NCBI GenBank assembly: GCA_002704625.1
Contig: PAGZ01000017.1
Location: 1-22,048 of the forward strand
DNA length: 22,048 nucleotides
From: Candidatus Pelagibacter sp.
GTDB taxonomy: Bacteria > Pseudomonadota > Alphaproteobacteria > Pelagibacterales > Pelagibacteraceae
Reading direction: 5' to 3'
Shown piece after piece: positions 1 through 7,675 of the stretch. The notes under the pieces were generated by a model that was given only the letters and a program-made list of their open reading frames with translations, was not told where the DNA came from and did not search any database. The translations under genes were made by a program, and so were the position numbers. How positions within the stretch are numbered: the first letter of the stretch is position 1; each line of letters starts with the position of its first letter.

Positions 1-1126
1 ATATATCAACTAAACCTCTGTAAGTGTTGTCAGCTTTACCAGCTGAAATTCCTTTTGAAATAATTTTACTTTTTGTGTTTTTTCCAAGATGTATCATCTT
101 AGTGCCTGTGTCTGCTTTTTGATGATTATTAGTAATGGCTATTGAATAAAATTCTCCAACAGAATTGTCTCCTTGAAGTATACAACTTGGATATTTCCAT
201 GTTATAGCCGAACCAGTTTCAACTTGTGTCCATGAAATTTTTGAATTTTTTCCACGACAGGCTCCTCTTTTAGTTACAAAATTATATATTCCTCCAACTC
301 CATCTTTGTCACCAGGATACCAATTTTGAACTGTAGAATATTTTATTTCTGCATCATCTAATGCTACCAACTCTACATTTGCGGCGTGTAATTGATTTTC
401 ATCACGCATTGGTGCTGTGCAACCCTCTAGGTAGCTTACATAACTACCCTTGTCAGCAATTATTAATGTTCTTTCAAATTGTCCAGTTTCGGATGCGTTA
501 ATTCTAAAATATGTTGAAAGTTCCATGGGACATCTAATATTTGGAGGTATATAAACGAACGATCCATCAGTAAATACCGCTGAATTTAATGTTGCAAAAT
601 AATGATCTGTTAGTGGAATAACTGAACCTAAATATTTTTTGACTAAATCAGGATGTTTTTGTATTGCTTCAGATATGGAACAAAAGATAATTCCTTTTTT
701 TGTTAGTTCATCTTTATATGTCGTTGCAACAGAAACAGAGTCAAAAACTGCATCCACTGCAACACCGCTAAGTCGTTTTTGTTCATTAAGTGGAATACCA
801 AGTTTTTTATATGTTTCAATAAGTTTTGGATCAACCTGATCTAAACTTTTTGGTTTGTCAGCAGCACTTTTGGGTGCTGAATAATAATAAAGATTTTGAT
901 AATCAATTTTTGGGTATTTTGGTTTCTGCCAATTTGGTTCTTTCAAATTTTTAAGTCTTTGATAAGCTTTTAGTCTCCAATCTAACATCCAGTTTGGTTC
1001 CTTTTTCATTTTGGATATAAATTTAATTGTGTCCTCATTTAATCCTTTTGGTGCACGAATATTTTCTATATCGGTAGTAAAACCATATTTATATTCTTGA
1101 TTTGTATTTATATTTTGATTTTTCAT
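1..1126 (-). CDS. sufB: Fe-S cluster assembly scaffold SufB (3' end outside the window)
   Basis: The first 375 residues of SufB read from the ATG at 1126 leftwards off the window edge; the full family length is about 480-495. SufB forms the SufBC2D scaffold on which [Fe-S] clusters are built in the cytoplasm. Visible family blocks are [19 protein letters not shown], the beta-helix core with [12 protein letters not shown] (its Cys matches the conserved core Cys of E. coli SufB), [11 protein letters not shown], and a stretch running from [18 protein letters not shown] into the region around the window start. The start codon directly abuts the iscR stop (TAA then ATG, no spacer), and no clear Shine-Dalgarno precedes it, so translational coupling to iscR is likely. 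sufC, sufD and sufS would be expected further left. Identification is secure; only the C-terminus is unseen. Confidence 0.96.
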   Translation of the reverse strand, partial: MKNQNINTNQEYKYGFTTDIENIRAPKGLNEDTIKFISKMKKEPNWMLDWRLKAYQRLKNLKEPNWQKPKYPKIDYQNLYYYSAPKSAADKPKSLDQVDPKLIETYKKLGIPLNEQKRLSGVAVDAVFDSVSVATTYKDELTKKGIIFCSISEAIQKHPDLVKKYLGSVIPLTDHYFATLNSAVFTDGSFVYIPPNIRCPMELSTYFRINASETGQFERTLIIADKGSYVSYLEGCTAPMRDENQLHAANVELVALDDAEIKYSTVQNWYPGDKDGVGGIYNFVTKRGACRGKNSKISWTQVETGSAITWKYPSCILQGDNSVGEFYSIAITNNHQKADTGTKMIHLGKNTKSKIISKGISAGKADNTYRGLVDI

Positions 1127-1552
1127 TTAATTATGATCTGTTTTTTTTTGTTGTATTAAATCATTTAAGCTCACATTGTCGAAAAATTCATTTATATGTT
1201 TTTCTAAATCGTCCCAAAGATTATGGGTAATACATTTTACTGTTTTACCATGGCATCCTTTTTTGGATTCCTTTTTGCACTTTAATGTTTTAACTTGTTC
1301 ATCAACAGCATATATAATGTTCGAAACAGTAATTTCTCTTGGGTTCTTTTCTAAAATATAGCCTCCCGAAGGTCCTCTGATACTTTTGATCAATTTTTGA
1401 TTTTTTAACTTCGAAAATAACTGCTCCAAATATGACAACGATATATTTTGTCTTAATGCAATGTCGCTCAAGCTTACTGGCTTTAAACTTTGGTTTGCTG
1501 CTAAATCAGCCATTGCCATAACAGCATAACGTCCTTTAGTTGTAAGTTTCAT
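1127..1552 (-). CDS. iscR: Rrf2-family [Fe-S] regulator of the suf operon (IscR type)
   Basis: A 141-residue Rrf2-family transcription factor. An N-terminal winged helix (about 1-75) opens with MKLTTKGRYAVMAMADLA and contains the wing motif GPSGGY. The cluster-binding loop has Cys92, Cys100, Cys107 and His110 in CITHNLWDDL. In E. coli IscR the ligands are three Cys and a His in CLTHALW, so a [2Fe-2S] cluster is expected here. The Cys spacing is wider than in E. coli (7 and 6 residues between Cys, against 5 and 5). The start has an AGGGA element a few bases upstream. It lies directly before sufB, which fits a Fe-S-responsive repressor of its own operon. RirA and NsrR are related Rrf2 alternatives, but the CxTHxLWxDL block favours IscR. 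Confidence 0.9.
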   Translation of the reverse strand: MKLTTKGRYAVMAMADLAANQSLKPVSLSDIALRQNISLSYLEQLFSKLKNQKLIKSIRGPSGGYILEKNPREITVSNIIYAVDEQVKTLKCKKESKKGCHGKTVKCITHNLWDDLEKHINEFFDNVSLNDLIQQKKTDHN

Positions 1553-1574
1553 TTTTCCCTGTTTTTATATAGTT

Positions 1575-1604
1575 TATTTAGTTATTCCTACTAAAATAGT
1601 CAAC
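1575..1604 (-). promoter_or_regulatory. iscR-suf promoter with overlapping inverted repeat (candidate IscR box)
   Basis: On the minus strand a -35 element TTGACT (1603-1598) is followed after 17 bp by TAAATA (1580-1575). Between and across them lies an imperfect inverted repeat: the core ACTA-NNN-TAGT occupies 1590-1600, with GTT/AAC arms at 1581-1583 and 1602-1604. Autorepressed isc/suf promoters bound by [2Fe-2S]-IscR have a site of this type over the -35/-10 region. The operator role is inferred from position and symmetry. Confidence 0.55.
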
Positions 1605-1637
1605 TTTCTAAAAAAAAAAAATTGTCGCTATTAATTT

Positions 1638-1647
1638 GTGCTATAAA
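1638..1647 (+). promoter_or_regulatory. Candidate extended -10 promoter for the alpha/beta hydrolase gene
   Basis: TG-C-TATAAA matches an extended -10 box on the plus strand. It lies 37 bases before the hydrolase ATG, in the 132-base divergent gap shared with iscR. No good -35 is seen at 16-18 bp, as is common for extended -10 promoters. Confidence 0.35.
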
Positions 1648-1684
1648 TCTATTTTTTTTTTGAAATTAATTATCATTATTAAAA

Positions 1685-2341
1685 ATGAAACAGAAAAGTC
1701 TTGAAGTTTTTTTACCAGGTCCAGCCGGTCGCTTAGAAGCAAGGTATTTTAAAAATGATAAAAAAGGTTCCCCTATAGCTATTGTTTTACAACCTCATCC
1801 TCAATATGGAGGAAGTATGAATAATAGAATAGTTCAAGAAACATATAATGTTTTTGTAAAAAATGGATTTTCAGTTTTAAGGTTAAATTTTAGAGGAGTT
1901 GGAAAAAGTGAGGGAACTTTTGATAATGGACAAGGTGAATTATCGGATGCAGCAGCTGCTATTGATTGGATAGAAAGAGAAAACCAAGACTATAGTCAAT
2001 GTTGGGTTTCGGGTTTCTCTTTTGGGTCGTTAATTTGTATGCAATTAATTATGAGAAGACCTGAAGTCACAAAATTTATTGCAATAGCTCCCCAACCCAA
2101 TGTCTATGATTTTACTTTTCTTGCTCCGTGTCCAACTTCTGGTCAAATCATTTATGGGGAAAAAGATGAGTTAGTTTCTAAAGAAAGTATTGAAGAATTA
2201 AATAATAGATTAAAAAATCAAAAGGGAATTGAAGTTAATTTTTCAGAAATAAAAAATGCAAATCATTTTTTTACTGGTAAGGAAGAAGATTTAAAAAAAA
2301 TGATAGGTCAATATGTTAAAAAAAATACTGAGCTTCTTTAA
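1685..2341 (+). CDS. Alpha/beta hydrolase of the COG2945 type
   Basis: A 218-residue single-domain alpha/beta hydrolase with no signal peptide. The nucleophile elbow GFSFG puts Ser112 as nucleophile. Asp161 in YGEKDELV and His194 in NANHFFTG complete the triad. The N-terminal block QPHPQYGGSMNNRIV and LNFRGVGKSEG are typical of the small COG2945 serine hydrolases found next to housekeeping genes in alphaproteobacteria. The natural substrate of this family is not established. The gene runs divergently from iscR, and its last four bases overlap the stop of anmK on the other strand. The family is secure; no role in Fe-S metabolism should be assumed from position alone. Confidence 0.82.
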   Translation: MKQKSLEVFLPGPAGRLEARYFKNDKKGSPIAIVLQPHPQYGGSMNNRIVQETYNVFVKNGFSVLRLNFRGVGKSEGTFDNGQGELSDAAAAIDWIERENQDYSQCWVSGFSFGSLICMQLIMRRPEVTKFIAIAPQPNVYDFTFLAPCPTSGQIIYGEKDELVSKESIEELNNRLKNQKGIEVNFSEIKNANHFFTGKEEDLKKMIGQYVKKNTELL

Positions 2342-3456
2342 TTTTTAATTATTACACCTCCTGTAGATGGTTTTGAACAACCTGTTGTATCTGGAAATGA
2401 AATAGGTTCATTTATAAAAGATCTTATAGCCAAATATGCGAAAGCTTGGGACTCTACAAAGTCTCCGTCGATACCATAATCATCAATTGGTTGAATTACA
2501 ATATTTTTCAAAGTTCTTTGTTTAATTCTTTCAATTAATGTTTTATTTTTTCTTCCTCCACCGCATATTAAAACCTTCCAAATTTTATCTCTAATGTTTG
2601 ACAAAAGAGTAAATAAAGCGGCACCGATAATTCTTCCTGTAAAATCTGTTAATGTTGCAGTTCCATCTTCAAGTGACAAACCTCTGGCAAAAGAAACGTC
2701 AAAATCATTTACGTCTAATGAAAGTGTTTCTTGGTTCGGTCTATTCGAATAAAGTTCTTGTGCTTGCTCCAAAATAATTTCATTAGTTTTACCTCTAGAG
2801 GCAAGAATACCATTTTTATCAAACTTTTTTTTTGAATTTTTTCTTACCCACGAATCAATTAAACAATTACCTGGTCCAATATCACGACTAGTAAAATCGA
2901 AAGGATAATAATTGCCAACAATAGTTATATTGGAAATTCCTCCAATATTTAAAATACAAGATGGAACATCGATTTTTTGTTGTTTTATAATTAATTGGTG
3001 AAATATCGGTGTTAAGGGAGCGCCTTCTCCTCCGTTTTTAATATCGTTTTCTCTAAAATTATAAACCAAGTTTTTTTTAATTAATTGAAATAATAAATTC
3101 CCGTCTCCTAGTTGTTTTGAAATTTTATCTTTAGAGTTATGATAAATAGTTTGACCATGAAATCCTACTAGATCTACAGTTTTATTTTTTGTTATTTCTT
3201 TAACAACTTTAGCATGAAATAATGTTATTTTTTTTTCTAAGGATTTTAATTCCTCTGAATAAATGTTTAAATCCTGAAATTGGTTAATTTTTTCCTTGAG
3301 ATTATGTATATTTTTATAAATTTCATCATCATACTCAAAATACTTATCCATAATTACTTTATACTTATTTTTTCCATCTGAAGTAATTATTGAGGCATCA
3401 ACACCATCGCCAGAAGTACCGCTCATTAAACCCAAAGATGTATATTCTTTAGTCAT
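2338..3456 (-). CDS. anmK: Anhydro-N-acetylmuramic acid kinase
   Basis: A 372-residue sugar kinase of the ASKHA fold and AnmK family, about the usual length. AnmK opens the 1,6-anhydro ring of anhydro-MurNAc and phosphorylates it to MurNAc-6-phosphate during peptidoglycan recycling in the cytoplasm. Visible motifs are the phosphate-1 loop LGLMSGTSGDGVD (residues 8-20), GFHGQTIYHN (98-107), LNIGGISNIT, and DIGPGNCLID, where Asp192 matches the catalytic Asp of DTGPGN in E. coli. The ATP-site block LICGGGRKNKTL and the C-terminal FPDTTGCSKPSTGG region follow. It is divergent from tyrS with a 57-base gap. The next step (MurQ) is not in this window. Confidence 0.95.
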   Translation of the reverse strand: MTKEYTSLGLMSGTSGDGVDASIITSDGKNKYKVIMDKYFEYDDEIYKNIHNLKEKINQFQDLNIYSEELKSLEKKITLFHAKVVKEITKNKTVDLVGFHGQTIYHNSKDKISKQLGDGNLLFQLIKKNLVYNFRENDIKNGGEGAPLTPIFHQLIIKQQKIDVPSCILNIGGISNITIVGNYYPFDFTSRDIGPGNCLIDSWVRKNSKKKFDKNGILASRGKTNEIILEQAQELYSNRPNQETLSLDVNDFDVSFARGLSLEDGTATLTDFTGRIIGAALFTLLSNIRDKIWKVLICGGGRKNKTLIERIKQRTLKNIVIQPIDDYGIDGDFVESQAFAYLAIRSFINEPISFPDTTGCSKPSTGGVIIKN

Positions 3457-3513
3457 ATTTATATTTATTTATAATTATTTTTGTATAGTATTATATTCTA
3501 GGTTCAAGGTTCT

Positions 3514-4755
3514 ATGAAAAACACCTTTTTATCAGAAATGAATTTACGAGGTTTTCTGAATCAATGCACAGATTTAGAAAAACTTGAAAAAATTTCAAGC
3601 AAAAAACCTTTGAAAGGATATATAGGATTTGACATCACAGCCCCAAGTCTTCACGTCGGGAGTTTAATGCAAATAATGGTTTTAAGACTTCTTCAAAAGT
3701 ATGGCCACCAACCTATTGTTTTACTCGGTGGAGGCACAACACTGATTGGAGACCCATCTGGAAAAGATTCCACTAGAAAGATATTAAATTACAAGGATAT
3801 CAAAAAAAACATTATTGGGATTAAAAAAGTTTTTGAAAAACTTTTGCCTTCCAATAATAAAAAAACTAAACCAATTTTTGTAGATAATTATAATTGGTTA
3901 GGTAAATTAAAATATATTGATTTTTTAAGAGACGTGGGCAAACATTTTACAATAAACAAAATGCTTACTTTTGATAGTGTTAAAATGCGTTTAGATCGTG
4001 AACAGTCACTTAGTTATATGGAATTCAATTATATGATTCTACAAGCTTATGATTTTTATCAACTTCATAAGGAGCATAATTGTATCTTACAAATGGGTGG
4101 ATCTGATCAGTGGGGTAATATTGTAAATGGTGTAGAACTCATTAGGAGAATTTCACAAAAGGAAGCCTTTGGATTAACAACTCCGCTTATCACTTTGTCA
4201 TCAGGTATAAAGATGGGTAAAACTGAAAAGGGAGCAGTTTGGCTAAATAAAAATATGTTTTCACCTTATGACTATTGGCAATTTTGGAGAAATACTGCAG
4301 ATGATGATGTTGGTAGATTTTTAAAATTTTTCACGGATGAAAATGCAGATGAATTATCTGATAAAATTGAAAATGAAAAAAATATTAATAATTTAAAAAT
4401 ATTGTTAGCTAACAAGGCTACAACTATTTTGCACGGGGCCAAAGCTGCTAAAGAAAGTGCTGATACTGCCGAAGAAACTTTTGTTAAAGGTGGTCTTGGA
4501 AAAAATATTCCTGAAAAAATAATTAGCAAAAAAATAATATCGCAGGGAATAAATATAATTGATTTAATTTTTCAGAATGGCTTAGTTCAATCAAAAAGTG
4601 AAGCAAGAAGAATATTAAATAATAATGGAATTAAAATTAATGATAATGTTATTGTTGATGAAAAAAAAATTATCAATATGAATGATGTTTTAAAAAACAA
4701 TTTTATTAAATTATCAGTTGGTAAAAAAAATCACTTAAAAGTAAAAATTATTTAG
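3514..4755 (+). CDS. tyrS: Tyrosyl-tRNA synthetase
   Basis: A 413-residue class I aminoacyl-tRNA synthetase that charges tRNA-Tyr. The Rossmann core has the HIGH-equivalent HVGS at 47-50, GGGTTLIGDPSGK at 72-84, the tyrosine-binding GGSDQWGN block near 195-202, and the KMSKS-equivalent KMGKT at 233-237. A C-terminal S4 RNA-binding domain (about 350-413) starts around the LVQSKSEARRIL motif. The ATG at 3514 has an AAGG element four to five bases upstream. Its last eight bases overlap the convergent AsmA-like gene, leaving no room for a terminator. Confidence 0.97.
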   Translation: MKNTFLSEMNLRGFLNQCTDLEKLEKISSKKPLKGYIGFDITAPSLHVGSLMQIMVLRLLQKYGHQPIVLLGGGTTLIGDPSGKDSTRKILNYKDIKKNIIGIKKVFEKLLPSNNKKTKPIFVDNYNWLGKLKYIDFLRDVGKHFTINKMLTFDSVKMRLDREQSLSYMEFNYMILQAYDFYQLHKEHNCILQMGGSDQWGNIVNGVELIRRISQKEAFGLTTPLITLSSGIKMGKTEKGAVWLNKNMFSPYDYWQFWRNTADDDVGRFLKFFTDENADELSDKIENEKNINNLKILLANKATTILHGAKAAKESADTAEETFVKGGLGKNIPEKIISKKIISQGINIIDLIFQNGLVQSKSEARRILNNNGIKINDNVIVDEKKIINMNDVLKNNFIKLSVGKKNHLKVKII

Positions 4756-6580
4756 ATTTTTTTTCTTTCATTTCTTCTAAAGCCCTAGTAATAAATCTTG
4801 GTGTTAAAGTTTTAACAGGATTAACAGTCGTTTTTAAATTATCTGGTAAACCTTTCATTTTAAAACTAATTCCAAAAATACCTTCGCCAATTTTTTTTCC
4901 GATTAATATTTCTCCAACTACTGGGATTTTTGAAATTAAATTATTTAATGTTTTTGCTGGTACTAATGTTCCTCTTAAACTAACTAAAGCGCTTTTCTTT
5001 TCAACATAACCATCAATTAATATTGAAATGGATGGCCCAATCATAAATATTTCTTCAATATCTATTTTAGTCGAGTTGCTAGTATATTTTATAGAAAGAG
5101 TATCAAAACTTATTCCCTCCCCTTTTAAGCTGTCAGTAAGACCTTTTAAATCAGCAAGTGACAACAATTTTGCCAGCGCTGGTGCTTTATTTAATTTGAA
5201 ATCTTTTACAATTAAAATACTAGAGGAACTTTCATTATTAAATCTCGATATATAGTTAAGATTTCCACCATCAAGACCTTGAAAGAATTTATAATCACTT
5301 AATAAAGGAAGAGCTATATCAGAATAAATCTCTAAAATCTTTAGATCTTCTTTCTTCATCTTTTTTAAGGAAATATCAAAGTGCTCATTATTAGAAAAAT
5401 CACTTTTGGCAGTAATTTTTTCAAAGGAACCTTTGTTTATTTTCCCTATAAGTCTAAAATTTTTAATTGGAAAATTTGTGCCTTTGATTATTTTTTTAAA
5501 ATCAATTTCTATATCTTTAGAGACTCTTTTAAGAAATTTATTATTTTTATTATCTTTACTTAATTCTTTTATAATCATTTTTGCATCAAAAATATTGCCT
5601 TTTATTCTAATTTTATCTGTATTTGTAATTAAAAATTCATTATTAACTTTATCATCCATTGATGTTTTAACCTTAACATCGCCAAAGTTAATTAAATTGA
5701 ATTTTTTATCAAAATTTAAATTTTTAAGTTGAAATGTATTATTTTTATCTTCGATCAAAATACTTTTGAATAATATTTTTTTATTTTTATTAATTGAAAA
5801 CTTAGTTTTAACTTTAATATCATTATTTTTTACGAGACTATAATTTATTGGAGATATTTTTGGAAAATTTTGTGAATTTTGTGTTTGAAAGTTTAAATCT
5901 ATATTATAATTTTTTCTAGTTTCTATGATTGACATATCCCCATTAAAGAATTCCTTCTCTGTCTTTAGTGTTTCGCTTAAATTCCACGACATCTTGTTCA
6001 ATTTAAATGAATTCTTTTCAAACAAGAAATTTGCCTTTAAATTTTTAACTTCATATTCATCTGTTAGTTTGATAACCGCGGAATTAATATCTCCGCCTAC
6101 ACTTAAGTTCTGTTTTAATTTAAAATCTTCATTGAATTCTAAAATTAAATCTTTTATTTGAAATCTAGCACTTTTTATATTTTTTAAATTCTCGCGATTT
6201 ATTCCTATCTTATCAGGCAAATATTTAATTTTATTAAATTCTAGATATTTAGTAGATAAAATTACCTTTTTAATAACAATCTTTTTTTTTATTAAAAATT
6301 CTAAGTCAATATCTGTTCTTAAAGATCTTAATGGAAAAGAAACTTCATGATAATCAATAGTAGGATTTATAAACTTTACAAATAATATGAGTTTTTTTAA
6401 ATCTAACAAAATTGATATTTTTTCAAAATTTAAATCAATATTTTTATTATTTTTTTTTATTTCAGATTTTATAACTTGATTAAATTTATCTGTTTCATAT
6501 CCAAAAAACGTAAGGAAAGAAGTTGCAATAAACAATAGAAAAAAAATAAATAAAACTGTAGATAAAATTGTTTTTTTCAT
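4748..6580 (-). CDS. AsmA-like envelope protein (YhdP/DUF3971-like C-terminus)
   Basis: A 610-residue protein with one N-terminal membrane anchor (about residues 5-26), then a long stretch of alternating beta-type sequence rich in Lys, Asn and Ile. The C-terminus (about 470-600) has features of the AsmA/YhdP C-terminal region: LAKLLSLADLKGLTDSLKG, a DGYVE turn, SLRGTLVPAKTLNNLISKIP, and VVGEILIGKKIGEGIFG. This family forms periplasmic bridge-like proteins implicated in phospholipid transport to the outer membrane. That role is known for E. coli AsmA-clan members and only inferred here. Its ATG overlaps the prfB stop as TAATG, so it is probably translated by coupling. It is shorter than E. coli YhdP (about 1,260 residues). 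Confidence 0.75.
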   Translation of the reverse strand: MKKTILSTVLFIFFLLFIATSFLTFFGYETDKFNQVIKSEIKKNNKNIDLNFEKISILLDLKKLILFVKFINPTIDYHEVSFPLRSLRTDIDLEFLIKKKIVIKKVILSTKYLEFNKIKYLPDKIGINRENLKNIKSARFQIKDLILEFNEDFKLKQNLSVGGDINSAVIKLTDEYEVKNLKANFLFEKNSFKLNKMSWNLSETLKTEKEFFNGDMSIIETRKNYNIDLNFQTQNSQNFPKISPINYSLVKNNDIKVKTKFSINKNKKILFKSILIEDKNNTFQLKNLNFDKKFNLINFGDVKVKTSMDDKVNNEFLITNTDKIRIKGNIFDAKMIIKELSKDNKNNKFLKRVSKDIEIDFKKIIKGTNFPIKNFRLIGKINKGSFEKITAKSDFSNNEHFDISLKKMKKEDLKILEIYSDIALPLLSDYKFFQGLDGGNLNYISRFNNESSSSILIVKDFKLNKAPALAKLLSLADLKGLTDSLKGEGISFDTLSIKYTSNSTKIDIEEIFMIGPSISILIDGYVEKKSALVSLRGTLVPAKTLNNLISKIPVVGEILIGKKIGEGIFGISFKMKGLPDNLKTTVNPVKTLTPRFITRALEEMKEKKSK

Positions 6581-7675
6581 TATTTATTTGATCTAAAAAT
6601 CGATCCTTCAATAAATTTATCTATATCCCCATTGAGTACAGAGTCGGGGTTTGTATCTTGAATATTGAATCTAAGATCTTTAACAAGTCTATATGGTTGC
6701 AAAACATAAGATCTTATTTGATAACCCCAGCCAATATCTGTTTTCGCGTTTAATTCTTTTTTACTTTGATCCTCCCTTTTCTGAATTTCATTCTCGTAAA
6801 GTCTCGCCTTAAGCATTTTGAAACAGGTCTCTTTGTTTTTGTGTTGTGATCTCTCATTTTGACATTGAACAACAATTTTAGTTGGAAGATGGGTAATTCT
6901 TACTGCACTATCTGTAGTATTAACATGTTGTCCTCCGGCACCGCTTGATCTGTAAGTATCTATTCTTAGATCTTTCTCGTCAATTACGATGTCAATATTA
7001 TCATCGACACAAGGATATATCCATACACTTGCAAAACTCGTATGACGTCTAGCGCCTGAATCGAATGGGGAAATTCTTACTAACCTATGAACGCCAGATT
7101 CTTTTTTCATTAATCCATAAAGATTTTCACCGGATATTTTTAAAGTTGAGGATTTTATACCTGCCTCCTCACCTTTATGCTCACTAATCATTTGATATTT
7201 AAAATTTTTTTTATCAAACCATTTTAGATACATTCTTCTAAGCATATCGGCCCAATCTTGGCTTTCTGTTCCACCGGCTCCAGCGTGTATTTCTAGATAT
7301 ATATCTAATCTATCATTTTCATCGGATAAGAAGCATTTTATTTCAAAGTGTTTAATCTCAATTAATAATAGAGATATTTTTTTATAGCAGTCTAAAGATG
7401 TAGCTTCTTCGCCTTCTTCTAAAGCTAATTGATTTAACTCTTTTAAATTATCAATTTCCTTTTTTGTGGTGTTATAAAAATTAAAAATATTTTCTAAAAA
7501 ATTTTTTTCTTTGAGAACTTCTTTTGATTTATTATTATTCTTCCAAAAATCTTCTTTTAAAATTTCTTTGTTTAAAGATGATATTCTTGCCTTAACATTT
7601 TTTCCATCAAAGATACCCCCTTATATTTGAAAGGGACTTTTCGGATAATTTTATATTTTTTTCAAATTCGTTCAT
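6580..7675 (-). CDS. prfB: Peptide chain release factor 2, made by programmed +1 frameshift
   Basis: RF2 terminates translation at UGA and UAA. Translation from the ATG at 7675 gives 22 codons ending in NIRGYL and then an in-frame UGA (7609-7607). After slipping +1 at CUU, reading resumes at GAT (7608) and gives 342 more residues, 364 in all, matching the 365 of E. coli RF2. The second frame includes the AGAGGTESQDW block, the stop-recognition SPF tripeptide in ISPFDSGARRH, and the catalytic GGQ in SSGAGGQHVN. An open reading frame starting at 7245 is only the distal part of this gene. The start overlaps the mrcA stop (TAATG), and the stop overlaps the next gene's start (TAATG). The frameshift is regulatory: low RF2 lets ribosomes shift and make more RF2. 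Confidence 0.96.
7606..7621 (-). promoter_or_regulatory. prfB programmed +1 frameshift signal
   Basis: On the minus strand AGGGGG (7621-7616, Shine-Dalgarno-like), a 3-base spacer TAT, slippery CTT (7612-7610) and TGA (7609-7607) reproduce the bacterial RF2 recoding signal base for base. The base after the stop is T, where E. coli has C. Confidence 0.95.

Noticed and set aside
639..839. Plus-strand open frame of 66 codons
   Set aside because: It lies entirely inside sufB on the other strand and has no family features; it is a shadow.
4272..4529. Minus-strand open frame inside tyrS
   Set aside because: Antisense shadow of a secure tyrS with no family resemblance.
5028..6161. Several plus-strand frames within the AsmA-like gene
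   Set aside because: Antisense shadows of low-complexity A+T-rich coding sequence; none has a recognisable domain or start signal.
6580..7245. Short release-factor open frame starting MLRRMYLKW, as a complete gene or a broken prfB
   Set aside because: The true gene begins at 7675 with an exact programmed +1 frameshift site; the sequence between is RF2 throughout, so it is neither short nor a pseudogene.
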